DNA of 64,000 bases from Oceanobacter mangrovi (GTDB taxonomy: Bacteria; Pseudomonadota; Gammaproteobacteria; Pseudomonadales; Oceanobacteraceae). The notes beneath the pieces are model-generated. The model was not told the origin of the DNA, made no database searches, and saw nothing but the letters and a program-made list of their open reading frames with translations. This document shows positions 18,451 through 28,486 of the stretch, in pieces. The number at the start of each line of letters is the position of its first letter. The stretch's first letter is position 1. Where the stretch lies: positions 186,001 through 250,000 of the forward strand of contig NZ_JAHXZR010000007.1 in assembly GCF_019740315.1 (NCBI RefSeq), read 5' to 3'. The translations under genes and the position numbers were made by a program.

Positions 18451-19932
18451 ATGACTACTCAACAGGTCGATGTCCTCCTGATTGGAGGCGGTGTCATGAG
18501 TGCGACGCTCGGCACTCTGCTCAACAAGTTGGATCCCTCTCTCAAACTCACCATGGTCGAACGTCTTGACCATGTTGCCCACGAAAGTACCGATGGATGG
18601 AACAACGCTGGCACTGGCCACGCCGGATATTGCGAACTGAACTATACCCCGCAGGACTCCAGCGGCACCGTCAGCATTGAACGCGCCCTGAAAATCAACG
18701 CCAATTTCGAACTGTCTCTGCAACTGTGGAGCACCATGGTTGAAAACGGCGAGCTGCCTGAACCAACCCAGTTCATCAATACCACACCACACATCAGCTT
18801 CGTCTGGGGTGAAAAGAACGTTGCTTTCCTGCGCCAGCGCGCTGAAAAGCTCTCTGCCCACCACCTGTTCGAAGACATGGAATACAGCGAAGATCCGGAA
18901 GTTCTGCGGCAGTGGATTCCACTGGTTATGGAAGGTCGTGATCCGTCTGAAAAAGTGGCCGCGACCAAAATTCCTTATGGCTCTGATGTCGACTTCGGTT
19001 CCCTGACCCGTAATCTGGTTAATCGCCTTACCCAGAACGGCGGCCTGGATCTGAAGCTGAACACTGAAGTGGTTGATTTTGAGCGCAACCGCAGCGACAA
19101 GCGCTGGCTGGTTTCTATCCGTGACCGTCAGTCTGGCAAAACCAGCATGATTGACGCCGGTTTTGTCTTTATCGGTGCTGGCGGTGGCTCACTGCCATTG
19201 CTGCAGGCTTCCGGAATTGAAGAAGCCGACGGCTACGGTGGTTTCCCGGTATCTGGCCAGTGGCTGGTATGCAAGGACGAGAAAATCGTTTCCAAGCACC
19301 ACGCCAAGGTCTACGGCAAGGCTGCCATTGGTGCGCCCCCAATGTCCGTACCACACTTGGACACCCGTATCATTAACGGCCAGCCTGCACTGCTGTTTGG
19401 CCCTTATGCCGGGTTCACCACCAAGTTCCTCAAGAAAGGCTCCAAGCTGGACCTGATCAAGTCCGTCAGTACTGACAACCTGTTCCCGATGATGTCAGTG
19501 GGTATCCACAACATGGATCTGACCAAGTACCTGATCAGCGAAGTGATGCAGTCTCACGATGACCGCGTGGCAACCCTGCGTGGCTATTTCCCTGAGTGTA
19601 AATCCAGCGACTGGACCCTGGCTCACGCCGGTCAGCGTGTACAGGTCATCAAGAAAGACGCCAAGGGCAAAGGCAAGCTGGAATTCGGTACCGAGCTGGT
19701 TGCCGCTGCAGACGGTTCTCTGGCAGCTCTGCTGGGTGCTTCTCCAGGCGCTTCTGTGGCGGTATTCGCCATGCTGGAAGTACTGGAGAAATGTTTTGCC
19801 GACAAGATGTCTGGTGGCTGGAAACAAGCGATCAAGACCTTTATCCCGTCTTACGGTGAATCCCTGATCGACGATGCCGCGCTGCTGAAGCAGGTACGTG
19901 AGCATACGCTGAGCACGCTGCGCCTGAAATAA
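18451..19932 (+). CDS. mqo: Malate:quinone oxidoreductase
   Basis: A 493-aa FAD enzyme, peripheral on the inner membrane. It oxidises malate to oxaloacetate and passes electrons to quinone, a TCA-cycle step. The FAD-binding motif is VLLIGGGVMSATLGTLL (about 8-24) followed by an acidic end of strand 2 (VERLD). The family signatures NNAGTGHAGYCELNY (about 52-66) and a C-terminal LLGASPGASVAV region are present. Length is normal. A strong terminator follows. It sits beside oadGAB, which consumes the oxaloacetate made here. Confidence 0.97.
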   Translation: MTTQQVDVLLIGGGVMSATLGTLLNKLDPSLKLTMVERLDHVAHESTDGWNNAGTGHAGYCELNYTPQDSSGTVSIERALKINANFELSLQLWSTMVENGELPEPTQFINTTPHISFVWGEKNVAFLRQRAEKLSAHHLFEDMEYSEDPEVLRQWIPLVMEGRDPSEKVAATKIPYGSDVDFGSLTRNLVNRLTQNGGLDLKLNTEVVDFERNRSDKRWLVSIRDRQSGKTSMIDAGFVFIGAGGGSLPLLQASGIEEADGYGGFPVSGQWLVCKDEKIVSKHHAKVYGKAAIGAPPMSVPHLDTRIINGQPALLFGPYAGFTTKFLKKGSKLDLIKSVSTDNLFPMMSVGIHNMDLTKYLISEVMQSHDDRVATLRGYFPECKSSDWTLAHAGQRVQVIKKDAKGKGKLEFGTELVAAADGSLAALLGASPGASVAVFAMLEVLEKCFADKMSGGWKQAIKTFIPSYGESLIDDAALLKQVREHTLSTLRLK

Positions 19933-19959
19933 TCAGCGCCTGCGAGTCACCAGCAAATT

Positions 19960-19988
19960 AAAACGGCAGCCAATGGCTGCCGTTTTTG
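19960..19988 (+). terminator. Terminator of mqo
   Basis: The stem AAAACGGCAGC / GCTGCCGTTTT with a 5-base loop and trailing T run lies 28 bases after the mqo stop. It is also usable for the convergent permease. Confidence 0.85.
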
Positions 19989-20012
19989 TTGCTGCTACCT
20001 CATTCTGAAACC

Positions 20013-21368
20013 CTAGCGGGTCGCCCCCGTCTGGCGCTGCTTGCGAGCAGCATAGAACCAGGCTCCAAGCGTCAGCAGCAAATACAGTCCAAAGATAAAA
20101 TACAGCTGCTCAGGTTGATGGCTGGCCTCATAGACAATAATCAGCACCAGTCCCATCACCAGTACCGCCAGTGAAATCAACGTAACCGACGTCGATGAAG
20201 CGGTTTTATCCCGTAAGCGGAAGTTGGCCCAGGCCATCAGAATCGACACCAGCAAGAAGGTAAAGCTGGCAAACTCCAGAATCACTACCAGCCCCCCACT
20301 GACCACCAGCGCCATTGCCAGGAAAGCCATCGCCAGAATGGCAAAGGTCGGAATACGATTGTTGCGATGAGCCAGCAGCGCCGGGAAATAACCATCGCGG
20401 GCGATTACCGCCATCTGCCGCGAAGCGCCAAACACGGTGCCACTGATTGCACTACTGGTCGCCAGCAAGGCACCGACGATTACCAGCTCGGTGCCCCAAT
20501 GGCCCAACACCTTGCCAGCCCCCGCCGCCAGGGCGTATTCCTGGTTCTGGATAATATCGTCGAACGGAATCGCCAAAATCGCCCCCAGCGCGATCACCAC
20601 ATAAATGAGCGTCGCCAGCCCCATGGCGGAATAAATTGCCAACGGAATATTGCGCTCCGGCCGTTCCATTTCATTGACCGCATTGATCACCAGCTGGAAG
20701 CCTTCATAAGCCACGAAGGTTAATGCTGCCAGCATCATCATGGATAACAGTGACGCCTGCTCAGCTCCTCCTTCGCTGGCCTGCCAGAGCACAGGTAAGG
20801 TGGTGGTGCTGTTATTGATCAGCACAAAGGAAATAATCGCCAGAATCACCAGTTTGGAATACACCATCAGGTCTTCGATTTTACCCATGCCCCGCACACT
20901 CCAGACATTGATCAGGGCAAATACCAGAATAATGCCGCAGGCCACCGCCTTGCGGACCCAGTCGCTGTCAGCAAAGGCAAAACCACTGATGGCGTAGGAA
21001 GCAAAGGTGTAGGCGTATAACGCCAGTGTGCTGATGTAGCCGAAAATCACCCACCAGCCGATCAGAGAGGCGGCAAACTGCGAACGCGGAAAGGTACGAC
21101 AGAAAAACGAATAGGTCGCTCCTTCGTCGCGATAATAGACGCCCAGTTTGACGTAGGAATAAGCGGCAAAGGTGGCGATCACTCCGCCAACAGCGATTAC
21201 CAGCGGCGTATAAACCCCCACCATCGCCACCGAAATTCCCAGAATGGTAAAGATGCCGCCACCGACCATGCCACCCAGCGCAATCGCGATCAGCTCGGCA
21301 ACACCAAGTGCCTTGTCGCGCGGTCGATGAACCTGATTGTGAAAGGGATTTGGAATCGGTAACTTCAC
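20013..21368 (-). CDS. APC-family amino acid permease
   Basis: A polytopic inner-membrane transporter of about 451 aa (12 hydrophobic segments). Helix 1 has the characteristic unwound glycine motif LGGMVGGGIFTILG (about 27-40), which binds the alpha-amino and carboxyl groups in APC superfamily members. GASRQMAVIARDGYFPALLAH (helix 8-9 region) is typical of this family. The C-terminus is basic. The frame can be extended to a TTG at 21413, but a GTG at 21366-21368 gives a start (MKLPIPNPFH) better placed for the family. The substrate amino acid is not evident. It is convergent with mqo and upstream of nothing obvious in its own transcript. Confidence 0.87.
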   Translation of the reverse strand: MKLPIPNPFHNQVHRPRDKALGVAELIAIALGGMVGGGIFTILGISVAMVGVYTPLVIAVGGVIATFAAYSYVKLGVYYRDEGATYSFFCRTFPRSQFAASLIGWWVIFGYISTLALYAYTFASYAISGFAFADSDWVRKAVACGIILVFALINVWSVRGMGKIEDLMVYSKLVILAIISFVLINNSTTTLPVLWQASEGGAEQASLLSMMMLAALTFVAYEGFQLVINAVNEMERPERNIPLAIYSAMGLATLIYVVIALGAILAIPFDDIIQNQEYALAAGAGKVLGHWGTELVIVGALLATSSAISGTVFGASRQMAVIARDGYFPALLAHRNNRIPTFAILAMAFLAMALVVSGGLVVILEFASFTFLLVSILMAWANFRLRDKTASSTSVTLISLAVLVMGLVLIIVYEASHQPEQLYFIFGLYLLLTLGAWFYAARKQRQTGATR

Positions 21369-21485
21369 GGTAGCTGTCCATAATCTAACGGGAGTTGCAT
21401 TGTACGAATCCAACGCCTCTCAAAGCCAGTAACAAGCATCCAGATTTGTCAATGCAATGCAGGAATCAACCGCAGCCAGAAACAA

Positions 21486-21512
21486 AACAGCCGCGACAAG
21501 CGCGGCTGTTTG
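21486..21512 (-). terminator. Terminator of the oadGAB operon
   Basis: The 11-bp stem AAACAGCCGCG / CGCGGCTGTTT is followed on the minus strand by TTTGTTT. It lies 21 bases after the oadB stop. Confidence 0.8.
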
Positions 21513-21533
21513 GCAGAACTGGCGGCTTAACGA

Positions 21534-22721
21534 TCAACCACCAGCACCGGCGCCGAAGAAGCTGATCATCACACCAGCAGCCACGGCAGAGCCGATAACA
21601 CCAGCCACGTTCGGACCCATGGCGTGCATCAACAGGAAGTTCTGCGGATTGGCTTCCAGACCCACCTTGTTGGATACCCGCGCTGCCATTGGCACCGCAG
21701 ACACACCGGCAGAGCCGATCAGCGGGTTGATAGGATCCTTGCTGAACTTGTTCATTGCCTTGGCCATCAGTACACCAGCAGCCGTGCCCACACAGAAGGC
21801 CAGCATGCCCAGCACCAGGATGCTAAGAGTATCGACGTTGAGGAACTTGTCAGAACTCATTTTCGAACCCACGCCCAGACCCAGAAAGATGGTCACGACG
21901 TTGATCAAGGCGTTCTGGGCAGTATCGCTCAGACGATCAACCACGCCAGATTCCTTCATCAGGTTACCGAAGCAGAACATCCCCAGCAGCGGTGCTGCCG
22001 ATGGCAACAACAGCGCAACCAGAATCAGCAAAGTGATCGGGAAGATGATCTTCTCGGCCTTGCTGACAGTACGCAGCTGCGACATCTGGATCTTGCGTTC
22101 TTCAACGGTAGTCAGCGCCTTCATGATCGGCGGCTGGATCATTGGCACCAGTGCCATGTAGGAGTAGGCCGCTACCGCAATTGCACCCAGCAGTTCAGGT
22201 GCCAGCTTGGAGGCAATAAAGATCGAGGTCGGACCGTCCGCACCACCGATAATACCGATCGCCGAAGCCTGTTGCATGGTGAAGTCCATCACCCCCATGT
22301 CGGTAAAGAAGGCCGCCCCGAACAGGGTGCCGAAGATACCGAACTGGGCAGCAGCGCCCAGCAGCAGGGTTTTCGGGTTAGCCAACAGCGGACCAAAGTC
22401 GGTCATCGCACCTACGCCCATGAAGATCACCAGCGGGAACAGACCCGTCTCGATACCGGCATGGTAGATGTAGTACAGCAGACCAGCTGGCGACTCCACA
22501 TGGCCGTGCGCATCAATCACGGGGGCGGCATAAAAACCGGCCCCTGGAATGTTCACGAAAATGGTGCCCACAGCGATTGGCAGCAGCAGCAGAGGTTCAA
22601 ACTGGAACTTCGGATGAATGGCCAGGAACAGCAGGCCACAACCAATGATAATCATGGCCAGTTGGCCAAATTCCATTTGGTATAGACCGCTGTCGTGCCA
22701 CAGGTTAATCAAACTTTCCAT
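21534..22721 (-). CDS. oadB: Na+-pumping oxaloacetate decarboxylase, beta subunit
   Basis: A 395-aa integral membrane subunit that decarboxylates carboxybiotin and couples it to Na+ export. It has many hydrophobic segments with conserved polar stretches: [35 protein letters not shown] and [17 protein letters not shown]. The first corresponds to the region around the catalytic Asp of Klebsiella OadB (GGADGPT). It lies 11 bases after oadA in an oadG-oadA-oadB operon that ends at a terminator. Full length. Confidence 0.96.
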   Translation of the reverse strand: MESLINLWHDSGLYQMEFGQLAMIIIGCGLLFLAIHPKFQFEPLLLLPIAVGTIFVNIPGAGFYAAPVIDAHGHVESPAGLLYYIYHAGIETGLFPLVIFMGVGAMTDFGPLLANPKTLLLGAAAQFGIFGTLFGAAFFTDMGVMDFTMQQASAIGIIGGADGPTSIFIASKLAPELLGAIAVAAYSYMALVPMIQPPIMKALTTVEERKIQMSQLRTVSKAEKIIFPITLLILVALLLPSAAPLLGMFCFGNLMKESGVVDRLSDTAQNALINVVTIFLGLGVGSKMSSDKFLNVDTLSILVLGMLAFCVGTAAGVLMAKAMNKFSKDPINPLIGSAGVSAVPMAARVSNKVGLEANPQNFLLMHAMGPNVAGVIGSAVAAGVMISFFGAGAGG

Positions 22722-22732
22722 GCTGGCACTCC

Positions 22733-24496
22733 TTACGCAAGGCTATACAGAGTGTCGCCTACTTTAACCGCTGAGCCTTCTTTGGCAGCTACAGCCGTTA
22801 CAGTACCAGCACGAGGAGCACGGATTTCGGTTTCCATTTTCATGGCTTCCAGAATCACCACTACGTCACCTTCGTTAACCAGGTCACCCGGTGCTACCAG
22901 CACTTTCCAGATGTTACCGGCCAGTGGTGCAGAGATTGGGTCGCCATCTCCGGATACCGGAGCCGCAGCACCTGCAGCAGAGCCACCCAGACTGGTAGGA
23001 GCACCGTTCAGCGCGCCCAGCTGGGTCACGTCGCCACCTTCGTTCACTTTCACAACGTATTCGTTACCGTCGACAGTGATGGTGAAGGTATCTTCTGCAT
23101 CGCCTTTTGGCGCTGGTTCAAACGCTGCCGGGTTACCACGGTTTTCGAGGAACTTCGGCGCAATTTGCGGGAACATGGCGTAGGTCAGGGCGTCGTCGAT
23201 CTTGTCCGCAGACAGCTTGATGCCTTTCTCGGTAGCCAGTTTTTCAACGTTGGCGATCACCTTGTCCATTTCCGGCTCGATCAGGTCAGCCGGACGACAG
23301 GTGATTGGCTCTTTTCCTTCCAGCACACGAGCCTGCAGCTCGGCGTTCATCGGCGCAGGAGCAGCACCGTATTCGCCTTTCAGAATGCCCTGGGTTTCTT
23401 TCGAGATCGACTTGTAACGCTCACCGGTCAGTACGTTCAGTACCGCCTGAGTACCAACGATCTGGGAGGTTGGGGTTACCAGCGGGATAAAGCCCAGATC
23501 CTCGCGCACACGCGGGATCTCTTTCAGTACTTCATCAAACTTGTCGGAAGCGCCCTGCTCGCGCAGCTGGTTTTCCATGTTGGTCAGCATGCCACCCGGC
23601 ACCTGGGCAACCAGAATACGGGAGTCCGTGCCTTTCAGGGCACCTTCAAATTTTGCGTACTTCTTGCGCACCTGACGGAAGTAGGCAGCGATTTCTTCCA
23701 GCAACAGCAGATCAATGCCGGTGTCACGTTCGGTACCAGCCAGCGCCGCAACCACGGATTCCGTGGCGGTATGACCATAGGTCATGGACATGGAAGAGAT
23801 CGCCGTATCAACACGGTCAATACCGGCTTCAACCGCTTTCAGGATGGTCATGTCGGACAGACCGGAAGTGGCGTGCGCGTGCAGCTGAACTTCCAGATCA
23901 GTCTGGCCTTTCAGGCGGCTTACCAGTTCATAGGCATCGTATGGAGTCAGTACGCCAGCCATGTCCTTGATGGCAATGGAGTCAGCACCCATGTCTTCGA
24001 TACGTTTGGCCAGGTCAACCCAGGCTTCCAGGGTATGTACAGGGCTGGTGGTGTACGACAGGGTACCCTGTGCGTGTTTGCCCTGTTTCTTGACTGCTTT
24101 CAGTGCAGTTTCCAGGTTGCGTGGGTCGTTCATCGCGTCGAATACGCGGAACACATCCACACCGTTGGTCGCCGCGCGCTCAACAAATTTCTCGACTACG
24201 TCGTCAGCGTAGTGGCGGTAGCCCAGCAGGTTCTGACCGCGCAACAGCATCTGATGCGGAGTCTTTGGCATCGCTTTCTTGAATTCGCGGATTCGATCCC
24301 ATGGGTCTTCGCCGAGGAAGCGAATGCATGAGTCGAAGGTGGCTCCACCCCAGGATTCCAGCGACCAGTAACCTACCTGGTCCAGCTTGTCGGCAATCGG
24401 CAGCATGTCGTCAATGCGCATGCGGGTTGCCAGAATCGATTGGTGGGCGTCGCGCAGTACGACGTCGGTAATTCCAAGTTTCTTAGAATCGGTCAT
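22733..24496 (-). CDS. oadA: Oxaloacetate decarboxylase, alpha subunit (carboxyltransferase/biotin)
   Basis: A 587-aa biotin-dependent carboxyltransferase that moves CO2 from oxaloacetate to biotin, releasing pyruvate. The N-terminal TIM barrel opens with [18 protein letters not shown] (metal-binding Asp) and contains RVFDAMND and [10 protein letters not shown] conserved PYCR/PCLA-like helical domain follows. A flexible G/A/S-rich linker (about 495-515) leads to the biotinyl domain with the biotinylated Lys in EAMKMETEI (about 553). It is the middle gene of oadGAB. Length and all key motifs are normal. Confidence 0.97.
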   Translation of the reverse strand: MTDSKKLGITDVVLRDAHQSILATRMRIDDMLPIADKLDQVGYWSLESWGGATFDSCIRFLGEDPWDRIREFKKAMPKTPHQMLLRGQNLLGYRHYADDVVEKFVERAATNGVDVFRVFDAMNDPRNLETALKAVKKQGKHAQGTLSYTTSPVHTLEAWVDLAKRIEDMGADSIAIKDMAGVLTPYDAYELVSRLKGQTDLEVQLHAHATSGLSDMTILKAVEAGIDRVDTAISSMSMTYGHTATESVVAALAGTERDTGIDLLLLEEIAAYFRQVRKKYAKFEGALKGTDSRILVAQVPGGMLTNMENQLREQGASDKFDEVLKEIPRVREDLGFIPLVTPTSQIVGTQAVLNVLTGERYKSISKETQGILKGEYGAAPAPMNAELQARVLEGKEPITCRPADLIEPEMDKVIANVEKLATEKGIKLSADKIDDALTYAMFPQIAPKFLENRGNPAAFEPAPKGDAEDTFTITVDGNEYVVKVNEGGDVTQLGALNGAPTSLGGSAAGAAAPVSGDGDPISAPLAGNIWKVLVAPGDLVNEGDVVVILEAMKMETEIRAPRAGTVTAVAAKEGSAVKVGDTLYSLA

Positions 24497-24558
24497 GGAT
24501 GATGGCCTTTTCTTCCGTTAACGTCTGTGGACGTTCTGGTTATTATGATTCGTGCTGG

Positions 24559-24810
24559 TTACTTTTGGCGCGCACGATGTTCTTTTACCGCAGCAGCCAA
24601 TACTTTCAGCAGTTGCGGGTCCACTCCCTGTTGAGGAGCAGCCGGTTTTCTGGAGGGTGCAGGTACCGGTGCTTCTTCCGGAGCATATTTACTCACCAGT
24701 TTGGACATGTAGCCGGTGACGAATACCAGCATCGTCAGAAAGACGAATACGGTACCCATACCAAAAACCATCAGTTCCAAACCTTGCGTGACGAGTCCTG
24801 GCTCAGACAT
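24559..24810 (-). CDS. oadG: Oxaloacetate decarboxylase, gamma subunit
   Basis: An 83-aa small subunit with one transmembrane helix (about 12-35, MVFGMGTVFVFLTMLVFVTG) and a soluble Pro/Ala-rich tail ending KEHRARQK. It tethers the alpha subunit to the membrane beta subunit and assists assembly. In Klebsiella its His-rich tail binds Zn; here only one His is seen in the tail. It is first in the operon, with a strong AAGGAG ribosome site, and oadA starts 62 bases later. Confidence 0.9.
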   Translation of the reverse strand: MSEPGLVTQGLELMVFGMGTVFVFLTMLVFVTGYMSKLVSKYAPEEAPVPAPSRKPAAPQQGVDPQLLKVLAAAVKEHRARQK

Positions 24811-25165
24811 GCAAGAGGCTCCTTTTTTATAAAATTTTCATGATGGAAACGGGTTCTCCCTGATTGGCCAATCTTTTGGAAAAGCCTGTTTAATACAGGA
24901 AAAACCGAGCCAGACTACTTAAACCAAAGTCCCCTTTCAACTGAGGGAGATCAAGCAGCATGCGGGTTGGAGGCGATATTGGCCGGTAGCCCAATAACCA
25001 CAAGGACATTCTTCGTATTTATAGATGCTATACAATTGATGAATGAAGAAAGTCGCAAAACGAATGTTATTCCCTTGCTGGCCATTCAAATCCGCTTGAC
25101 CATTACTTATAAAAGTGGTGAATTTCCGCGCTTCTATTATTCCCTCCGAGAGACCCTGAAAATCC
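24811..25165. other. Divergent intergenic region between oadG and dusC
   Basis: These 355 bases hold the promoters of the oad operon and dusC. I found no good promoter match or gene. Small dyads CTTTTGGAAAAG and CTGTTTAATACAG lie at about 24871-24898, in the oad-proximal part. Confidence 0.4.
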
Positions 25166-26176
25166 ATGAATTCCCCTGTTCTGCCATTTGATCCGGCCAG
25201 TGATCTGTATATCGCCCTGGCCCCCATGGAAGGATTAATGGATCACCATTTTCGGGAATTATTAACCGCCGTCGGTGGAATTGATCACTGCGTTACCGAA
25301 TTTATCCGGGTCAGTCAGAACGTATATCCGGATCGGGTGTTTTATAAATACTGTCCAGAATTAAAAAATAGTGGCAAGACACTTGCCGGTACCCCGGTGC
25401 ACGTTCAACTGCTCGGAAGTGACCCGGATTTGATGGCTGCCAACGCCGCCAGAGCAGCAAAACTGGGGGCTCCAGCCATTGATCTGAACTTTGGCTGCCC
25501 CGCCAAGACGGTCAATCGCAGTCAGGGCGGCGCCGTCCTGCTGCAATACACTGACCGCTTGCATGATATTGCCAGCGCGGTTCGCAGGGCGGTGCCATCG
25601 CACATTCCGGTGAGCGCCAAAATGCGCCTGGGTTACCTCGACAAGGAACTGGCTCTTGACAACGCAGCAGCCTTGGCAAGCGCTGGCATTCAATGGCTGA
25701 CCGTACATGCACGCACCAAAACCGAAGGTTACAAGCCACCGGCCTGGTGGGAATGGATTGGTAAAATTACGGAAATTATCAACATCCCGGTGCTCGCCAA
25801 TGGTGAGATCTGGACGCCTGAACATGCTTTTCAGTGTCAGCAACAGAGCCGGACGCCGCTGTTGATGATTGGCCGCGGTCTGGTTTCAACACCGGACCTG
25901 GGTCTGCAGATTCGCGCCCGTAAAAACGGCACGCTCTATCAGCCGATGAGTTGGCAGGACAATGTTGCCCTTGTGCAGAAACTGGCAGGCCAATTGACCT
26001 GGCTGGACGATAAACAGATCACTGATCGGATGAAGCAGTGGCTGCACTATTTTTCAATCCGTTCCGCAGAAATGAAGACCCTGTTCACGCTGGCCAAACC
26101 CCACCGAAGCCGTGAGGAATTTTTCGGCGTACTGGAACAGGCGGTGTTGCATGGTCTTCCTGCAACCCAACAGTAA
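25166..26176 (+). CDS. dusC: tRNA-dihydrouridine synthase (DusC type)
   Basis: A 336-aa flavoenzyme that reduces uridine to dihydrouridine in tRNA; the C type acts at U16 in E. coli. It has a TIM-barrel FMN core with APMEGLMD (about 19-26), LNFGCPAKTVNRSQGGA (about 104-120, catalytic Cys in GCPAK), SAKMRLGY and VHARTKTEGYKPPAWW. FMN-phosphate residues are in NGEIW and MIGRGL. The APMEG (rather than APM.G.TD) and the family-specific C-terminal helical domain favour DusC. It is monocistronic and convergent with the GGDEF-EAL gene through a shared hairpin. Confidence 0.94.
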   Translation: MNSPVLPFDPASDLYIALAPMEGLMDHHFRELLTAVGGIDHCVTEFIRVSQNVYPDRVFYKYCPELKNSGKTLAGTPVHVQLLGSDPDLMAANAARAAKLGAPAIDLNFGCPAKTVNRSQGGAVLLQYTDRLHDIASAVRRAVPSHIPVSAKMRLGYLDKELALDNAAALASAGIQWLTVHARTKTEGYKPPAWWEWIGKITEIINIPVLANGEIWTPEHAFQCQQQSRTPLLMIGRGLVSTPDLGLQIRARKNGTLYQPMSWQDNVALVQKLAGQLTWLDDKQITDRMKQWLHYFSIRSAEMKTLFTLAKPHRSREEFFGVLEQAVLHGLPATQQ

Positions 26177-26186
26177 GTTCTGCAAA

Positions 26187-26206
26187 CCAGCCTGTTGTCA
26201 GGCTGG
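26187..26206. terminator. Shared convergent hairpin between dusC and the GGDEF-EAL gene
   Basis: The stem CCAGCCTG / CAGGCTGG with a 4-base loop overlaps the stop codon of the minus-strand gene. T runs are weak on both sides, so termination may be partial. Confidence 0.5.
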
Positions 26207-28273
26207 CTTCTGACCGTCTGCCCCCAGTACAACCCGGAAATCAGCCAGCGTCATTGGCTTGTGGAACAGGTAACCCTGAAAAGTCTCACAGCCGTGCCGG
26301 TGCAGGAACTGGCACTGCTCTGCGGTTTCGACCCCTTCCGCACACAGATCCATGCCCAGCCGTCGGGCCATATCAATAATGGTGACAACCAGCGCATCGT
26401 CGCGCGGACTCAGGCCAATGTTGTCGACAAACTGCTTGTCGATCTTGATCACATCAATGGGAATCTTGGTCAGGTAGCTGAGTGATGAATAACCGGTGCC
26501 GAAATCATCCAGCGATACCTTGCAGCCCATGGCGGTAATTTCACGGAAAAAACGGTTGGCGACATCAAGGTTGTCGAGATAGGAATACTCGGTAACCTCA
26601 AACTCTACCAGCCCCCTGGGCAGCCCATATTTGATAAAGGCCCCCTTGATAAAACCAATCATGTGGAATTTTTTGAGGTCATTGGCCGACAGGTTGATCG
26701 ACACCCGAAACGGCCCCGGCACATACTGGAACACGTCGCGGCAATCGGCACAAACCCGCTCCACTACCCATTGGGTGATTTCTGAAATTTTACCGGACTG
26801 CTCGGCAATCGGAATAAATTCGGCCGGAGAGACAAAGCCCAGCTGCTTGCTGTTCCAGCGCACCAGCGCCTCGGCCCCTACCCGGCTGCCATCAGCACGA
26901 TTTTTTTGCTGGTAAAAAACGGTGAACTCGCCGTCCTTCAAACCCGCTTCAATAAAGTTGGCAATGTCCAGCCGCCGTTGATGGCGAATCATCATTTCGC
27001 TACTGAAGAAACAATAACGACTCTTACCCAGGCTTTTGGCATTGAACATGGCGACGTCGGCATTACGAATCAGGTTACGACCATCAGCACCGGAGTCGAA
27101 GGTGGTAGCAATGCCAATACTGGCGGACACCCGCACTTCCCAGGTGGAAATCAGGTATTTTTGCATCAAGCCCATCACCATCATGTCGGCCAGCGACTCC
27201 AGCTTGCTGCGATCCGGACAGTTTTCGATCATCACCAGGAACTCGTCACCGCCGTGACGCGAAATGGTCGAGTCTTCCGGCACAATCGCCTGCAGACGCT
27301 GGGCGACAAGCTCCAGCAAGCGGTCACCGACTTCATGGCCAAGCGCATCATTCACCACCTTGAAGCCATCCAGATCCACATACATGATAGCGACATGGCG
27401 GTGATGCTCATCCAGCCGGGCCATGGCGGCATCTACCAGCTTGCGAAAACGGCTGCGGTTGGCCAGTCCGGTAAGAACATCATAGTTGGCCATGTACTCC
27501 ATTTCTGCCCGACGCTCTTCCAGCAAGGTCACGTATTCGGCGTTAACTTCGGACTCTTCGCGGATCACCCGCATCATGGCATTGATGTTGTCTGTCAGGG
27601 CCGCAACTTCAAACTGACCGGCTTCCGGCAACTCGAGTGAATAGTCCTTGGTTTTCTCTACTTGCTGGGCAAACAGCGACAAGCGGGTCAAGGGCGACAG
27701 CCACCAGTTACCAATAAAATAATAAGCCAGTGCCACCAGCAGCAGTAAAACCAGCGCCGCTGGCAGCACATGCAAAAACAGATTATGGGTGCTGTCAGTC
27801 AAGGGCCCCTGCAGATCATTGACGATGACCAGATAACCGTTGAGGTAGCCGGGATCACCAATCAGCTGAATGCTGATCAGGTCATCACCCTGCTTGTGAA
27901 TGCCTTCGCCGAGACTGGCAACCGCGCTCATGTCTGGCTGATGCACCCGCTTGTCTGCATCAATACTGGCCTGACCAAGATACAGCTCCTGCTGACGCCA
28001 GTTGGCGTCATAAATAGCCGCCGCCCTCACATGGGGGTATGGGTCCAGGCTCAGCAACAGTTTTTTGATATCAAAGGCATGATCCGGCTTATTCACTAAC
28101 GGGACCAGGTCATTCGCCATATTTTCAGATAAGGCAGTTAAGTCACTTTGTACATATCGGGAGTATAACGATTCGTGTTCTCTCAATGACAGATAGAACA
28201 CCGCAATCGCAACGATCAGGATAAACAACAGGCTTAATAATATAACAGCCGTACGAATACTTTTTACGAGCAT
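26198..28273 (-). CDS. Membrane GGDEF-EAL c-di-GMP phosphodiesterase/cyclase
   Basis: A 691-aa inner-membrane protein. A first helix (about 5-30) and a second (about 165-190) enclose a periplasmic sensor region of about 130 residues. A HAMP-like segment then leads to GGDEF and EAL domains. The GGDEF motif is intact (SRHGGDEFLVMIE), but no RxxD inhibitory site is seen at the usual position. The EAL domain keeps the catalytic pattern EALVRW, INLSANDL, EVTE, LDDFGTGYSSL, IKIDKQF and AEGVET, so hydrolysis of c-di-GMP is expected. The start is the ATG at 28271-28273 after AGGAG. It is divergent from a barrel/binding-protein pair, which may feed its periplasmic sensor (inference). Confidence 0.92.
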   Translation of the reverse strand: MLVKSIRTAVILLSLLFILIVAIAVFYLSLREHESLYSRYVQSDLTALSENMANDLVPLVNKPDHAFDIKKLLLSLDPYPHVRAAAIYDANWRQQELYLGQASIDADKRVHQPDMSAVASLGEGIHKQGDDLISIQLIGDPGYLNGYLVIVNDLQGPLTDSTHNLFLHVLPAALVLLLLVALAYYFIGNWWLSPLTRLSLFAQQVEKTKDYSLELPEAGQFEVAALTDNINAMMRVIREESEVNAEYVTLLEERRAEMEYMANYDVLTGLANRSRFRKLVDAAMARLDEHHRHVAIMYVDLDGFKVVNDALGHEVGDRLLELVAQRLQAIVPEDSTISRHGGDEFLVMIENCPDRSKLESLADMMVMGLMQKYLISTWEVRVSASIGIATTFDSGADGRNLIRNADVAMFNAKSLGKSRYCFFSSEMMIRHQRRLDIANFIEAGLKDGEFTVFYQQKNRADGSRVGAEALVRWNSKQLGFVSPAEFIPIAEQSGKISEITQWVVERVCADCRDVFQYVPGPFRVSINLSANDLKKFHMIGFIKGAFIKYGLPRGLVEFEVTEYSYLDNLDVANRFFREITAMGCKVSLDDFGTGYSSLSYLTKIPIDVIKIDKQFVDNIGLSPRDDALVVTIIDMARRLGMDLCAEGVETAEQCQFLHRHGCETFQGYLFHKPMTLADFRVVLGADGQKPA

Positions 28274-28486
28274 GAATCTCCTCATGTCGCTCTGGGTGAG
28301 GCTTTGTCAAGCTACTAGTCTAGCTCGCTTTCTACCGAAGTGGCGGGCTTGTTTGATTCATTTGTTACTTTCTGTGTCGCATCCCGATATACAAATCAAC
28401 ACCATAACCCGCCTGCCCGGCAAATATCAGAATCACATCTATAATCCAGCTATCTGCTTTTATCAGTTATATCAATATCGGAGTTT

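Noticed and set aside
21624-22685. Plus-strand open frame over oadB
   Set aside because: Antisense of the well-supported oadB. It has no ribosome site and composition rich in His and Gln typical of antisense frames.
23165-24331. Plus-strand open frame of 388 codons over oadA
   Set aside because: Antisense shadow of oadA, which has all biotin-carboxyltransferase motifs.
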